Source: RGIG8775 sp045128735 | GTDB lineage: Bacteria > Bacillota > Clostridia > Oscillospirales > CAG-272 | Length of the DNA stretch: 28,571 bases | NCBI GenBank assembly: GCA_045128735.1 | Contig: JBGVRT010000087.1 | Coordinates: forward strand, 1 to 28,571 | Reading direction: 5' to 3' | In this document: positions 15,231-23,943 of the stretch, one piece after another | Position numbering within the stretch: position 1 is the first letter of the stretch | Layout: the number at the start of each line of letters is the position of its first letter | Notes under the pieces: generated by a model | Database searches by the model: none | Seen by the model: the letters and a program-made list of their open reading frames with translations, nothing else | Told to the model about the DNA's origin: nothing | Program-made: the position numbers and the translations under genes

Positions 15231-17282
15231 ATGAATTTCGAAAGAAAAGTTAATTTTTGGGGATATTTTAAGTCGGACAAGCTTCCAAAGCTAACCTCCG
15301 GAGAGCTTGCCATGGGCGCGCTCTGCGCCGTAACCGCGTTTTTTATGGGCATCTGCCCACTGCCCCTTTCGGTATATCCTTTGGGCATAGCCTTTTTCTG
15401 CGCGGCTTCAAGCACTGCGCTATACGCCGCCGCAGGGCTTCTTACTGCTTCGTTCTTTACTCATCTCTCGCCTATCGCATACTTTATCTCGTCGCTTTTT
15501 GCCATTCTTTTGAGAATACTTACCAGGCTTTTTATTGACGTTCCAATAAAAAGCTCCGACAAGCCCGCACCAAAGCTGATATTTGACCACGCGGGCGGAA
15601 ATTTTTTCTGCGAGGCTCTCCCTCTCCGCGCCGCGTCGGCGGCGGTCTCGGTCTTTGCGCTGTCGCTTTGGTCGGTGATTTCGGGCGGATTCAGATACTA
15701 CGACCTTTTCGGAGCGATTTTTGCCGTCATCACCTCATCTGCCGCCACCGTAATATTTTACGGCGCCTTCAAGCACCCTGAAATCACGCAACCGCAGACA
15801 AAATTTCTCTCACTGTACAAAAAAACCTCAGCGTTAAGTGTAGCGGCAATGCTATGCCTCGCCCTTGAATCGCTCCCAATAAACGGTGTTTCGTTGGGGC
15901 TTGCGGCGGCGTTTGCCTTCACAAACCATTTTTGCCTGAGATACGGACTTGTTGAGTCCTGCGTTTCCTCTATTATCTGCGGTGCGGTGTGCGGTGTGCA
16001 GAATATTCCCGTTCTTATTGTCGCATCGTTTACCGCCTACTGCGTTCTCGACGCCTCGCCCACCTTAGCGGCGGCGGTCTCCTGCATTGCAGGAACGGTA
16101 TGCGGCGTTATGCTTACGGGAAGCACCTATATGTCCGACCCATTCATCTCGCTTTTGCTTGGCTGTGCGGTCTACGCCACCCTAAAAAAACTGATAGCCG
16201 AAAAATCCGACAAAAGCACCGACCGACTTTCGCTGACAAGCCTTGACCTGACCTCAAAAATACGTCTTGAAAGCCTTGAGCGAAAAATTGAAACCGCCCA
16301 AAAAGCCCTTGCCGACAGCGGGGCACGGCTCACCTCGCCGCGCTTTACCGCACAGCTTATAAAGGCAATAGAAAACGATGCAGAAATATGCTCGTCGGAA
16401 AACAAACAGCTTTCACGGAGCATTGCGCGAAGGCTTTACGAGCTTGGTTTCGGTCGGGTTGAGGTTACCGTCACGGGCAAACGGCAGATTGAGATTTTTC
16501 TCTGCGGGGAGCGGCTTTTCGGCAGGTCGGAACGGCTCGATTTTATCCGCAGGAGACTTGAGGAGACCACGGCAATGCAACTCACCCGTCCAAAGCCTGC
16601 CGAGTACGCAGGCAGGTCGGCACTTGTTCTGCGCCGCGAGCCGCTTATTGCCTGCCGTCACGACCTGTCGCTTTCCGCCCGTGAGCAGGTCTGCGGCGAC
16701 AGCGCGGAGGTCTTTCTCGACGAGGAGCGCAATTACCTCTACGCCCTTATCTGCGATGGAATGGGAAGCGGCGAGGAGGCAAAAGCCATATCCACGCGTG
16801 CTTTGGAGGCACTGAAATTACTGCTTCTCTGCGGATTTACACCGAGAAACGCCATTTCTCTGCTCTCAGAGGAGCTTTCGGAATTTTGTGAGGACGAAAT
16901 CACCACCACCGTAGACCTGCTCGCCCTTGACCTCTACACCGGCGAAGCCACTCTCTGCAAAAGCGGTGCCGCCCCAAGCTATCTCGTGCGCAAGAGCGAC
17001 ATAATAAGACTCAGCGCCAGGACTGTTCCCATGGGCATAATAAGAAAAAGCGACCTACGCGAAATTGACCTTAACCTATCTGACGGCGACCTTTTTATAA
17101 TGGTCAGCGACGGAGTTTCGGAATGCGAAAACGACAGCCTTCCCCTGCTTGATTATCTGCACTCGTACAAAGACAACTCACCCGAGGAAATAGCCGAGGA
17201 TATAATTGAGCTTTCGAGAAATCTGCACCGCGAGGACGACCTTTCGGTAATTGCCATAAAAATTTTTCCGCAAAATTATTAA
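15231..17282 (+). CDS. spoIIE: Stage II sporulation protein E (PP2C-type phosphatase)
   Basis: 683 residues, somewhat shorter than the Bacillus protein (about 827). The N-terminal half is strongly hydrophobic, with about ten membrane segments to residue 320. A helical linker follows (LESLERKIETAQKALADSG). The C-terminal PP2C/PPM domain has the metal-binding residues Asp490 (CGDSAEV), Asp509 (CDGMGSGEEA), Asp627 (VSDGVSE) and Asp669/Asp670 (REDDLSV). In spore-formers it dephosphorylates SpoIIAA to release sigma-F in the forespore and takes part in polar septation. The ATG has AGGAGG with good spacing. The gene is monocistronic or leads into the SLOG gene 74 bases downstream. It is not next to tilS/hpt/ftsH as in many Firmicutes, at least on the downstream side. 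Confidence 0.95.
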   Translation: MNFERKVNFWGYFKSDKLPKLTSGELAMGALCAVTAFFMGICPLPLSVYPLGIAFFCAASSTALYAAAGLLTASFFTHLSPIAYFISSLFAILLRILTRLFIDVPIKSSDKPAPKLIFDHAGGNFFCEALPLRAASAAVSVFALSLWSVISGGFRYYDLFGAIFAVITSSAATVIFYGAFKHPEITQPQTKFLSLYKKTSALSVAAMLCLALESLPINGVSLGLAAAFAFTNHFCLRYGLVESCVSSIICGAVCGVQNIPVLIVASFTAYCVLDASPTLAAAVSCIAGTVCGVMLTGSTYMSDPFISLLLGCAVYATLKKLIAEKSDKSTDRLSLTSLDLTSKIRLESLERKIETAQKALADSGARLTSPRFTAQLIKAIENDAEICSSENKQLSRSIARRLYELGFGRVEVTVTGKRQIEIFLCGERLFGRSERLDFIRRRLEETTAMQLTRPKPAEYAGRSALVLRREPLIACRHDLSLSAREQVCGDSAEVFLDEERNYLYALICDGMGSGEEAKAISTRALEALKLLLLCGFTPRNAISLLSEELSEFCEDEITTTVDLLALDLYTGEATLCKSGAAPSYLVRKSDIIRLSARTVPMGIIRKSDLREIDLNLSDGDLFIMVSDGVSECENDSLPLLDYLHSYKDNSPEEIAEDIIELSRNLHREDDLSVIAIKIFPQNY

Positions 17283-17356
17283 ATTTTCATTTTCCCTCTT
17301 TATTTTTTTCGGATAATAGGGTATAATATAAAAAAGACAGAAAAAGAGTGTACTAA

Positions 17357-17836
17357 ATGGAAAAATCGCAAACATTATTTTTTACAGGACACCGCGACGT
17401 TTACCGCGCCGACGGTGCGCATCACTTCAACAATCTTGAAAAAGCAATTGTCTCGTTTATCGAGAAGGGCTATAAATATTTTATCTCGGGCGGAGCAGTA
17501 GGATTTGACCAGATGGCGGCTGAATGCGTGCTGAAGCTGAAGGACGGGGGCGCGGACATTTCGCTTGTCTTTATGCTTCCCTGCCGCGACCAGGACGCAA
17601 AATGGGGCGAAAGCGAAAAACGAAAATACCGCCGTCTGCTTGAGCAAGCCGACGATGTTACTTACGTGTCCGAGGAGTACACGCGATATTGTATGTTCGA
17701 GCGTGACAGAGCTATGGCAGACGCTTCCTCCGCGTGCATAGCCTATTGCACCAAAGCCTCGGGAGGAACGGCGTACACGGTGGAATACGCCATAAAAAAA
17801 GGCATTCCCGTAACCAATATTGCCCTCGGTCTGTAA
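17357..17836 (+). CDS. SLOG-superfamily protein, YpsA/DUF1273-like
   Basis: 159 residues. FFTGHRDV (8-15) and FISGGAVGFDQMAAECVL (42-59) are the nucleotide-binding signatures of the YpsA/DUF1273 branch of the SLOG (TIGR00725/DprA-like Rossmann) superfamily. The end, SGGTAYTVEYAIKKGIPVTN, is also typical. The members are thought to bind a nucleotide-derived ligand; Bacillus YpsA has been linked to cell division, but the reaction is unknown. TATAAT at 17332-17337 could give it a promoter, though no good -35 is seen; the ribosome site is weak. The next gene begins 29 bases later, so it may be co-transcribed with the CsaB fusion. Confidence 0.88.
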   Translation: MEKSQTLFFTGHRDVYRADGAHHFNNLEKAIVSFIEKGYKYFISGGAVGFDQMAAECVLKLKDGGADISLVFMLPCRDQDAKWGESEKRKYRRLLEQADDVTYVSEEYTRYCMFERDRAMADASSACIAYCTKASGGTAYTVEYAIKKGIPVTNIALGL

Positions 17837-17865
17837 GGCGTACATAGCTTTTTTCGGGGGTTCTT

Positions 17866-19965
17866 ATGAAAATTCTTTTGCTTGCCGACACACTTGACGT
17901 TGGGGGCGCGGAAACTCACATCTACGAGCTTTCGCGCTCTCTTTTATTATCGGGTCACAAGGTTGCTCTGCTTTCGGGGGGCGGCAAAACCGCTGATGCT
18001 CTTAAGGCTCTCGGCGTAAAGGTCACCGAATGCAAGAGTATTTCGGGTCTTCCCTTAAGCCTTGGCGCCGCAAGATCAAGCCTTTTGTCGCTTTTGCGCG
18101 AGTACAAGCCCGACCTCGTTCATGCCCACACGAGAAAAAGCCTTTTTCTCTGTGAGTCGGTGCGCCCCGCAATTCCCTTTCCCCTTGTTTTTACGGCTCA
18201 CGCCAAATTTCAAAATGGCGGAATAAAGGGCTTATTCACCAAACCGCCGCGCCATACTCTTGCGGTCAGCGAGGACATAAAGCGACATTTCGCCGCCTGC
18301 TTCGGGGCGGACGCTGACAATATTACCGTCATTGAAAACGGCATAGACACAGACAGATTTTCACCGAAGGAAAAGACGGCGGCGCACAACATTCTCACAG
18401 TCAGCCGTCTTGACCGCGATTGCTCGCTCTCTGCCGAGCTTTTGTGCACTCTCGCACCGCGGCTTGCGCAGATATATCCCGATTTTCGTCTTACGGTGGT
18501 AGGCGGCGGCAACGACCTACAGAAAATAAAAGAGCTTGCAAGCAGAGCAAACGCGGCTATCGGCAGAAAGGCGGTAGTATGCGCGGGCAGACTTTGCGAC
18601 GTACTTCCCCAAATAAGAGAATGCGATATTTTTGCGGGTGTTTCACGCGCGGCACTTGAAGCGATGAGCTGTAACAAGCCCGTGATTCTTTGCGGAAACG
18701 AGGGCTATTTCGGCATTTGCCGCGAGGAAAATTTTGACCTTGCCGCCAAAGAAAATTTCTGCGCCCGAGGCTATCCGCCACCCGATGCCGAGCGTTTGTT
18801 CGCAGATATCTGCGCGCTTTTTGACGGACTTGACTCACAGAATCTGCGCCTGCGCGAAAGGGTGGTAAAAGGCTACCGCGCGGAGCTTATGGCGCAAAAG
18901 ACGGTAAGCGTTTACAAAAAGGCAATCTGGCACTTCAAAAGCCGTCTGAAATACGACGCCCTGCTCTGCGGATACTACGGCTTCGGCAACGCGGGTGACG
19001 AGCTTGTGGGACGGCACATTATAGACTCGCTCGCACCTATGCGTATTGCAGTTGTGGGCGCGCGGGGCGGCGGCAGAATCCGGCGTTTCGACATTCCAAG
19101 ACTCTGCTATGCAATAAAAAACAGCTCGGGAGTAATTCTCGGCGGCGGCTCGCTTTTGCAAAACGCCACAAGCCGCAGGTCGCTTGAATACTATCTTTTT
19201 ATCTTGAAGCTCGCCAACCGATACGGCAAAAAAGTAATGCTTTACGCCAACGGCATCGGTCCGCTTAACGGCAAAAGTGCAAATACGGCGTGCAAAAAGG
19301 CACTCAGGTACGCTGACACCGTCAGTCTGCGCGACAGCGCATCGCTATCTTCCGCCGACTCGATTTTGCCTAAAGACACTCTGCGCTATCTTACCTGCGA
19401 TCCTGCACTTGCACCGCTAACCTCCGTGCGCCGCTTTGACAGAATCGCGATTTTCATTCGCGGAGAGGACGAAAGCCGTGAGCTTACTGCCGCGCTTTCG
19501 CGTTGCGGCAAGCTATTTGGCAATAGCGAGGCGGTTTTCGCGCCGATGAACTTAAAGCGCGACCTGCGTGCCTCGCAAAGACTTGCCGCCTCAATGCCGT
19601 TTTTGGCTCGCACCCAAGTCTTTGACGGCACAGACGAGCTTGTCAGCTTTATTTCGGAATCGCGCTTCGTGATTTCAAGCCGTCTCCATGCCCTTATAAT
19701 CGCCGCTTCGTCGGGCGTTCCCTTTGTGGCGCTGTGCGCCGACCCAAAGCTTAAGTCCTTTGTCCTTGATTGCGGTCTGCCGACACTTCTTGCCGTTCCC
19801 ATTGACTCTCGCACAGGCGATGGGCTTGTCCGCGCTATGGAATACCTGCTTGAAAACGAGGGCGAAATTTCGCGCTTGCTAAAGCAAAGGACTGCCGAGC
19901 TTTGCCGTTTGTCAAAACGAGATACAAGAGAGGCTGTGCGTTTGTTTTTGGGTGAATCCACTTGA
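17866..19965 (+). CDS. csaB: Glycosyltransferase (GT4) fused to CsaB-type polysaccharide pyruvyl transferase
   Basis: 699 residues in one uninterrupted frame. Residues 1 to about 350 form a GT-B glycosyltransferase of the GT4 type: LADTLDVGGAETHIYELS at the N-terminus, VIENGIDTDRFSP, a RLDRDCSLSAELL segment, and a SRAALEAMSCNKPVI stretch holding the EX7E-like site. From residue 363 (LLCGYYGFGNAGDE) to the end it is a polysaccharide pyruvyl transferase of the CsaB branch: LGGGSLLQN near 424-432, YANGIGPL, and SSRLHALIIAASSGVPFVAL with His608. In Bacillus, CsaB adds ketal-pyruvate to the secondary cell-wall polymer that holds S-layer proteins. The fusion suggests one protein both adds a sugar and pyruvylates an envelope polymer at the inner membrane face. 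No membrane segment is seen. A bidirectional terminator follows. Confidence 0.92.
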   Translation: MKILLLADTLDVGGAETHIYELSRSLLLSGHKVALLSGGGKTADALKALGVKVTECKSISGLPLSLGAARSSLLSLLREYKPDLVHAHTRKSLFLCESVRPAIPFPLVFTAHAKFQNGGIKGLFTKPPRHTLAVSEDIKRHFAACFGADADNITVIENGIDTDRFSPKEKTAAHNILTVSRLDRDCSLSAELLCTLAPRLAQIYPDFRLTVVGGGNDLQKIKELASRANAAIGRKAVVCAGRLCDVLPQIRECDIFAGVSRAALEAMSCNKPVILCGNEGYFGICREENFDLAAKENFCARGYPPPDAERLFADICALFDGLDSQNLRLRERVVKGYRAELMAQKTVSVYKKAIWHFKSRLKYDALLCGYYGFGNAGDELVGRHIIDSLAPMRIAVVGARGGGRIRRFDIPRLCYAIKNSSGVILGGGSLLQNATSRRSLEYYLFILKLANRYGKKVMLYANGIGPLNGKSANTACKKALRYADTVSLRDSASLSSADSILPKDTLRYLTCDPALAPLTSVRRFDRIAIFIRGEDESRELTAALSRCGKLFGNSEAVFAPMNLKRDLRASQRLAASMPFLARTQVFDGTDELVSFISESRFVISSRLHALIIAASSGVPFVALCADPKLKSFVLDCGLPTLLAVPIDSRTGDGLVRAMEYLLENEGEISRLLKQRTAELCRLSKRDTREAVRLFLGEST

Positions 19966-20021
19966 CAAATAGTTCTTAAGGCAAATGACACCGAAGTGGC
20001 AAGGCTTGTCTACTTGATAAA

Positions 20022-20058
20022 ACAAGGAGCTGAACTCTTGGCGAGTCAGCTCCTTTTT
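20022..20058. terminator. Bidirectional terminator between convergent genes
   Basis: AAGGAGCTGAACTC-loop-GAGTCAGCTCCTT followed by TTTCC on the plus strand; the minus strand reads the same stem followed by TGTTTTATC. It separates the CsaB fusion (ending 19965) from the minus-strand gene ending at 20071. Confidence 0.85.
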
Positions 20059-20070
20059 CCGTATATTCAT

Positions 20071-22590
20071 TTAAGGTCTTGGGGTTAACGGTGCGGATGC
20101 CGCAGTTCCCACCGTCCAAGTGCCGTCCTTGTTGTCGGTTATGGTATAACCCGGACGTACGTATTTGGCAAACGCGGTATTGTTATACGTACCGCCAACA
20201 ATTTCTACCGTGCAGGCAGAGTTGGACGCGTTTGTAACCGAGCCGCCCGAAATCAGCTTAAGCTCGGTGCTTACGCCGCTTATCTTTACGCTGTTTCGAA
20301 CAGGCGAAACTCCGCTTGCGGTAGTCATGGAAACAAGGCGCACGTTATTATAGCCCGCCGTAACGCCAACGTCAAACTCACAGTTTACAAACTCTGCGTC
20401 GATATCCGACGCGCCTGCGTAAAGCTCAACTATCGCTCCGAGTCTGTAATTGCTGTAAACCTCAAAGCTGCTTCGCTTTGCGCTCAAGGCAGACTCGTCG
20501 CTGTTATCGTAGCGGAACGCCACGCAGATGTTTGCTCTCACTCTGCTGTCGGAGCTTATTTCTATCACCGACTGACCGTACACACCTATTGCCGTATCGT
20601 CGCTGAGAAGGTCGCAGTCCGAAAGATAAAGTCCGTTTTCAACTGCATAAAGTCTGATAAGCTCGGTACCGTATCCGTCGTTGCCTCCCTTATGAGTAAG
20701 CTCACAGCCGTCAAGGTCAAGGTCGGCATATTTACCCGACGTTTCGATACAGTATCCCGATTTTGCGCTATTGATTATTTCAAGGTCGGTGATATTGAGT
20801 CTGCAGGCGCTTGTACTTCCGCCCGAAAACTCAATAACCGAGCCTGTAAAGTTTGCGTTTAGCGTGTGCTTGTTGCCGTCTATGTTAAGGCTCTTTCCGC
20901 TTATTCTTACGGTCGAGGTCAGCGTGGTGTCCTTAAGCAGGGTCACCGTATCGCCGTTCTTCGCCGCGTTTACTGCCGACTGAAGGCTTCCGTACTCGAC
21001 ACCGCCCACGCTCGCGGTGGGATTCATAAGCGCAAAGTTTGCGGTATAGGTCTTATTGCTGTTGACCGTTATCTTTCTCGTGGAATTGGTTATTCCGTCA
21101 GACCAGCCCACGAAATACGCATCGGCGCTTGAGGTTGCTTTAAGAGTAACTGTAGTACCGTAGGCGTAGCTTCCTCCGCCCGTAACAGTTCCTAAGTCAC
21201 TTCGGTTTGACTTTGCGGTAATTGTGAAATTAAGCTCTTTGAAAATAGCATTGTAGCTTATGCTCTTGGTGACCGTAAAGCTCTTTTCGGGAGATATGGT
21301 GCCGTCGCTCCAGCTTACAAACTTATATCCCACGTTGGGGACGGCGGTGAGAGTTGCGGTGCTTCCGTACTCGTAGTTACCCGTTCCCGTAACTCTGCCC
21401 ATTGCCGTAGAATTGACCGCCGAGGAAACAAGGAACACTTTTTTCTTGAAAATCGCGTTGTATTCAAGGGGCTTGGTAACCAGGACGTTGCGGGTAGGCG
21501 AGGTGCTTCCGTCGCCCCAACCCACGAAGTCGTAGCCCGTAGCAGGCTCGGCGGTAATTACAGCCACCTCACCGTGCTCATAGATACCGCCGCCCGTAAC
21601 GCTTCCTCCGCTTACGTTTTCGTTAACCTTTACGCTGTATTTTTTCTTTGCGAAGGTAGCCGTATAGTCGGCATCCGGCACAGTTATATCAATAATTCTC
21701 GGGTTATCGGTATTTCCGTCACTCCAAGCGACAAATTCGCACCCAACCTCGGGAAGTGCGGTTATCTGCGGTTCTTCCCATATCCAATAAGAGCCGCTTC
21801 CCTCTACCGAGCCAAGCTCGGGCTCTGCCGACTTGAGGTAGACCTCGCTTCTTGCCACCACGAAAAAGGCTATGGCAAGAACTATGGCAACCGTTACGCC
21901 TATTATCGACCACACAAGTGCCCTCGGAAGCTTTGCTCTTTCCTCCTGCGCCGAATCCACTTCATCGGTGGGCGGTGCGGGAGTCTCCTCCTTGCGCGGC
22001 TTTGGCGCGGTGGGCTCGGTAGGCGTTTGGGGTATGTGAATATGCCTCGGTATTTCCACGGGTTTCGCGGGCTTTTGAGGTTCAATCGGCTTTGGCGGTT
22101 CGATTGGCTTTCGAGGCTCAACCGGCTTAGGCGGTTCGATTGGCTTTTGAGGCTCAACCGGCTTTGGCGGCTCGGCCCGCTTTGCGGTATCAGCCGACTT
22201 TGGCGGCGCGGGCTTTTTGCTCGGGTCGCGGTTTGCGGCAAGATTGCCAAGTCTCGCCTTAAGTCCGTCATCGCCGTAAGTCATTGCGCTGAGGTAATTG
22301 GGATTATTCGTAAAATCCGAGGAAGCGTACAAAAGCTCCTCTTCCTTGCAAATCTCAAGCTCTGCCATAAGCATACCCGCATACGCCTTGGCGTTTTCGG
22401 GCTCACCTGCTATCACCGCCGCAAAGCATTGCTTTGCTTTATCAAATTCGCTATCCTCAAGGTACATATAGGCGCGGTTTACCGTAACCGCCGCCATATT
22501 GCCCGACACCGATTGCGCCACAAAAGAGCCGCAACGCGGACAAACTATGCTCTTATCGGATATTTCGCTGTGACAGAATCTGCAATTCAT
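20071..22590 (-). CDS. Zinc-ribbon, single-pass protein with surface repeats and a beta-helix
   Basis: 839 residues. Order: a zinc ribbon at the N-terminus (C3, C6, C17, C20); a TPR-like helical hairpin region (about 35-85); a proline-rich spacer (about 125-210) built of KPIEPPKPVEP units; one membrane segment at 224-246; four repeats of about 66 residues at about 250-520, each with a GSGSY/GGGIY turn and a GYxFVxWSDG motif, of the divergent InlB B-repeat type; and a right-handed beta-helix-like region (about 526-810) ending PGYTITDNKDGTWTV. The zinc ribbon should be in the cytoplasm and the repeats outside, with no signal peptide or LPXTG motif. This suits a membrane-anchored adhesin or sensor that couples the outside to a cytoplasmic ribbon. 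The function is unknown. It is transcribed alone from a consensus promoter. Confidence 0.87.
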   Translation of the reverse strand: MNCRFCHSEISDKSIVCPRCGSFVAQSVSGNMAAVTVNRAYMYLEDSEFDKAKQCFAAVIAGEPENAKAYAGMLMAELEICKEEELLYASSDFTNNPNYLSAMTYGDDGLKARLGNLAANRDPSKKPAPPKSADTAKRAEPPKPVEPQKPIEPPKPVEPRKPIEPPKPIEPQKPAKPVEIPRHIHIPQTPTEPTAPKPRKEETPAPPTDEVDSAQEERAKLPRALVWSIIGVTVAIVLAIAFFVVARSEVYLKSAEPELGSVEGSGSYWIWEEPQITALPEVGCEFVAWSDGNTDNPRIIDITVPDADYTATFAKKKYSVKVNENVSGGSVTGGGIYEHGEVAVITAEPATGYDFVGWGDGSTSPTRNVLVTKPLEYNAIFKKKVFLVSSAVNSTAMGRVTGTGNYEYGSTATLTAVPNVGYKFVSWSDGTISPEKSFTVTKSISYNAIFKELNFTITAKSNRSDLGTVTGGGSYAYGTTVTLKATSSADAYFVGWSDGITNSTRKITVNSNKTYTANFALMNPTASVGGVEYGSLQSAVNAAKNGDTVTLLKDTTLTSTVRISGKSLNIDGNKHTLNANFTGSVIEFSGGSTSACRLNITDLEIINSAKSGYCIETSGKYADLDLDGCELTHKGGNDGYGTELIRLYAVENGLYLSDCDLLSDDTAIGVYGQSVIEISSDSRVRANICVAFRYDNSDESALSAKRSSFEVYSNYRLGAIVELYAGASDIDAEFVNCEFDVGVTAGYNNVRLVSMTTASGVSPVRNSVKISGVSTELKLISGGSVTNASNSACTVEIVGGTYNNTAFAKYVRPGYTITDNKDGTWTVGTAASAPLTPRP
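22057..22173 (-). repeat. Tandem proline-rich coding repeat
   Basis: Codons for residues about 140-178 of the surface protein repeat a 12- to 24-base unit encoding PPKPVEPQKPIE-like peptides. Such runs are prone to slippage, so length may vary between strains. Confidence 0.7.
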
Positions 22591-22620
22591 TTTTGACTCC
22601 TAAAAAAGTTCTTGAAGTTC

Positions 22621-22649
22621 ATTATAGCACTTTCTTTGAAAATTGTCAA
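22621..22649 (-). promoter_or_regulatory. Consensus promoter of the surface-repeat gene
   Basis: The minus strand has TTGACA (22649-22644), 17 bases, TATAAT (22626-22621). AGGAG precedes the ATG at 22590. Confidence 0.9.
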
Positions 22650-22656
22650 CATTGCA

Positions 22657-22670
22657 AATGAATATTCATT
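22657..22670. promoter_or_regulatory. 14-bp palindrome between divergent genes
   Basis: AATGAATATTCATT is a perfect palindrome eight bases upstream of the minus-strand -35 and 38 bases before the DHHW start codon. It sits where a regulator could control both divergent genes. No known regulator motif is assigned. Confidence 0.4.
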
Positions 22671-22707
22671 ATTCCGCGAGGAACAATAGTTAAAAGGAGA
22701 TGATGAA

Positions 22708-23829
22708 ATGTCCAAAAGATCCGCCTTTTTTCTCTGCGTTCTTTACGCGCTGGCGATTTCGGTAACGGCGGTCTTGATATTCGCATTACCGAGAGAAGCT
22801 TTTTCGCCCGAGGAAAACCGTATGCTTGCGGAGCTCCCCTCTGTCGGGCTTAATTCCCTGCTTGACGGCAGTTTTGGCGAGGAGCTTTCGGCTTTTTGCT
22901 GTGACAGATTTCCACTGCGAACACAGCTTTTACACACCGATACTCGGCTTTCCGAGGGGCTTGGCAGGCTTGAAAGCGGCGGCGTGATGCGCGGCAAAAA
23001 CGGCAATCTTATAAAAAGGCTTGAACTTTACGACGCCGAGACGCTTGTAGAAAACCTCAATGCCGTAAAAAGGATTTGCGCCTACGCAAAGTCAATGGAT
23101 ACCAAGGCGGTGTTTTTCTGCGCTCCACGCGCAATTGACGTGCTTTCGGGCTTTGCACCGCTTGAATTTGACCCGCACGCAGGCGGTTTGTGGGATAAGA
23201 TAAACCAATACGGCGCGCTGACGGTGACCGACACTCTGCATAAAAAAGCCGAGTCGGGCGAATATATTTTCTACCGCACCGACCACCACTGGACCTCGCT
23301 TGGCGCGTACTACGCCTACGCCGAGCTTGGCAAGCACCTCGGCTACTCCCCTTTTCCCCTCAGCGAGTTCACAGAGGAGAAGGTCTGCGGTGATTTTTTC
23401 GGAAGCTCGTATTCCGCATCGCTTTTTCCCTCGGCAACCCCCGACACTGTTACCGCCTTTCGATTTGAGGGCGACGGCGAAATAAAAATAACTGACCAAA
23501 ACACGGGCGAGGTCTTTGGGCTGTACGACGAAAATTTCCTTTCCTCCGCCTCGAAATACGACTTTTTCCTCGGTGGAAACAAGGCGCACTTAAAAATTGA
23601 AAGCGGCAAAAAAAGGCGGCTTGTCATTGTCAAGGACAGCTTCGCAAACTCACTTGTCCCCTTTCTCTCACGGCATTTTGACCTTGAGATAATCGACCCG
23701 CGCTATCTTCGCCGTCCGCTCAGCGAGCTTCTCGACTCGATTTACGCAAACGGCGACGCCCCCGCATTGCTTCTGCTTTTCAACCCCGAAACCCTTTGCA
23801 CCGACGCGGGAATTGATAATTTTGGGTGA
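22708..23829 (+). CDS. DHHW-family protein (AlgX/AlgJ-like SGNH fold)
   Basis: 373 residues. An N-terminal signal anchor lies at about 6-27. The region after it, SPEENRMLAELPS, is the usual opening of AlgX/AlgJ-like proteins. YRTDHHWTSLGAYYAY (about 190-205) is the DHHW signature, and a later IVKDSFANSLVPFLS segment would carry the nucleophilic serine of an SGNH-like site. Related proteins acetylate extracellular polysaccharides; in Gram-positive bacteria DHHW proteins are common but their substrates are mostly unknown. AAGGAG lies eight bases before the ATG. It is divergent from the surface-repeat gene and close to the CsaB fusion, so a role in modifying a surface polymer is plausible. No clear terminator follows. 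Confidence 0.88.
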   Translation: MSKRSAFFLCVLYALAISVTAVLIFALPREAFSPEENRMLAELPSVGLNSLLDGSFGEELSAFCCDRFPLRTQLLHTDTRLSEGLGRLESGGVMRGKNGNLIKRLELYDAETLVENLNAVKRICAYAKSMDTKAVFFCAPRAIDVLSGFAPLEFDPHAGGLWDKINQYGALTVTDTLHKKAESGEYIFYRTDHHWTSLGAYYAYAELGKHLGYSPFPLSEFTEEKVCGDFFGSSYSASLFPSATPDTVTAFRFEGDGEIKITDQNTGEVFGLYDENFLSSASKYDFFLGGNKAHLKIESGKKRRLVIVKDSFANSLVPFLSRHFDLEIIDPRYLRRPLSELLDSIYANGDAPALLLLFNPETLCTDAGIDNFG

Positions 23830-23875
23830 AATTAGCTTTTTTCGCTGTTTTTTCGCTTAATTTTCTCTAAAGCCC

Positions 23876-23904
23876 TTGCCGAAAACGCAAAAATATGTTA
23901 CAAT
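23876..23904 (+). promoter_or_regulatory. Promoter of the galK operon
   Basis: TTGCCG (23876-23881), 17 bases, TACAAT (23899-23904) preceded by TGT (extended -10), 39 bases before the galK ATG. Confidence 0.7.
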
Positions 23905-23943
23905 AATCTTTGTATATATTTTTTGTTGAAAGGACTTTATTCA

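Noticed and set aside
23830..23880. Terminator after the DHHW gene
   Set aside because: The T-rich stretch lacks a stable GC stem; only a poor AT-rich inverted repeat can be drawn.
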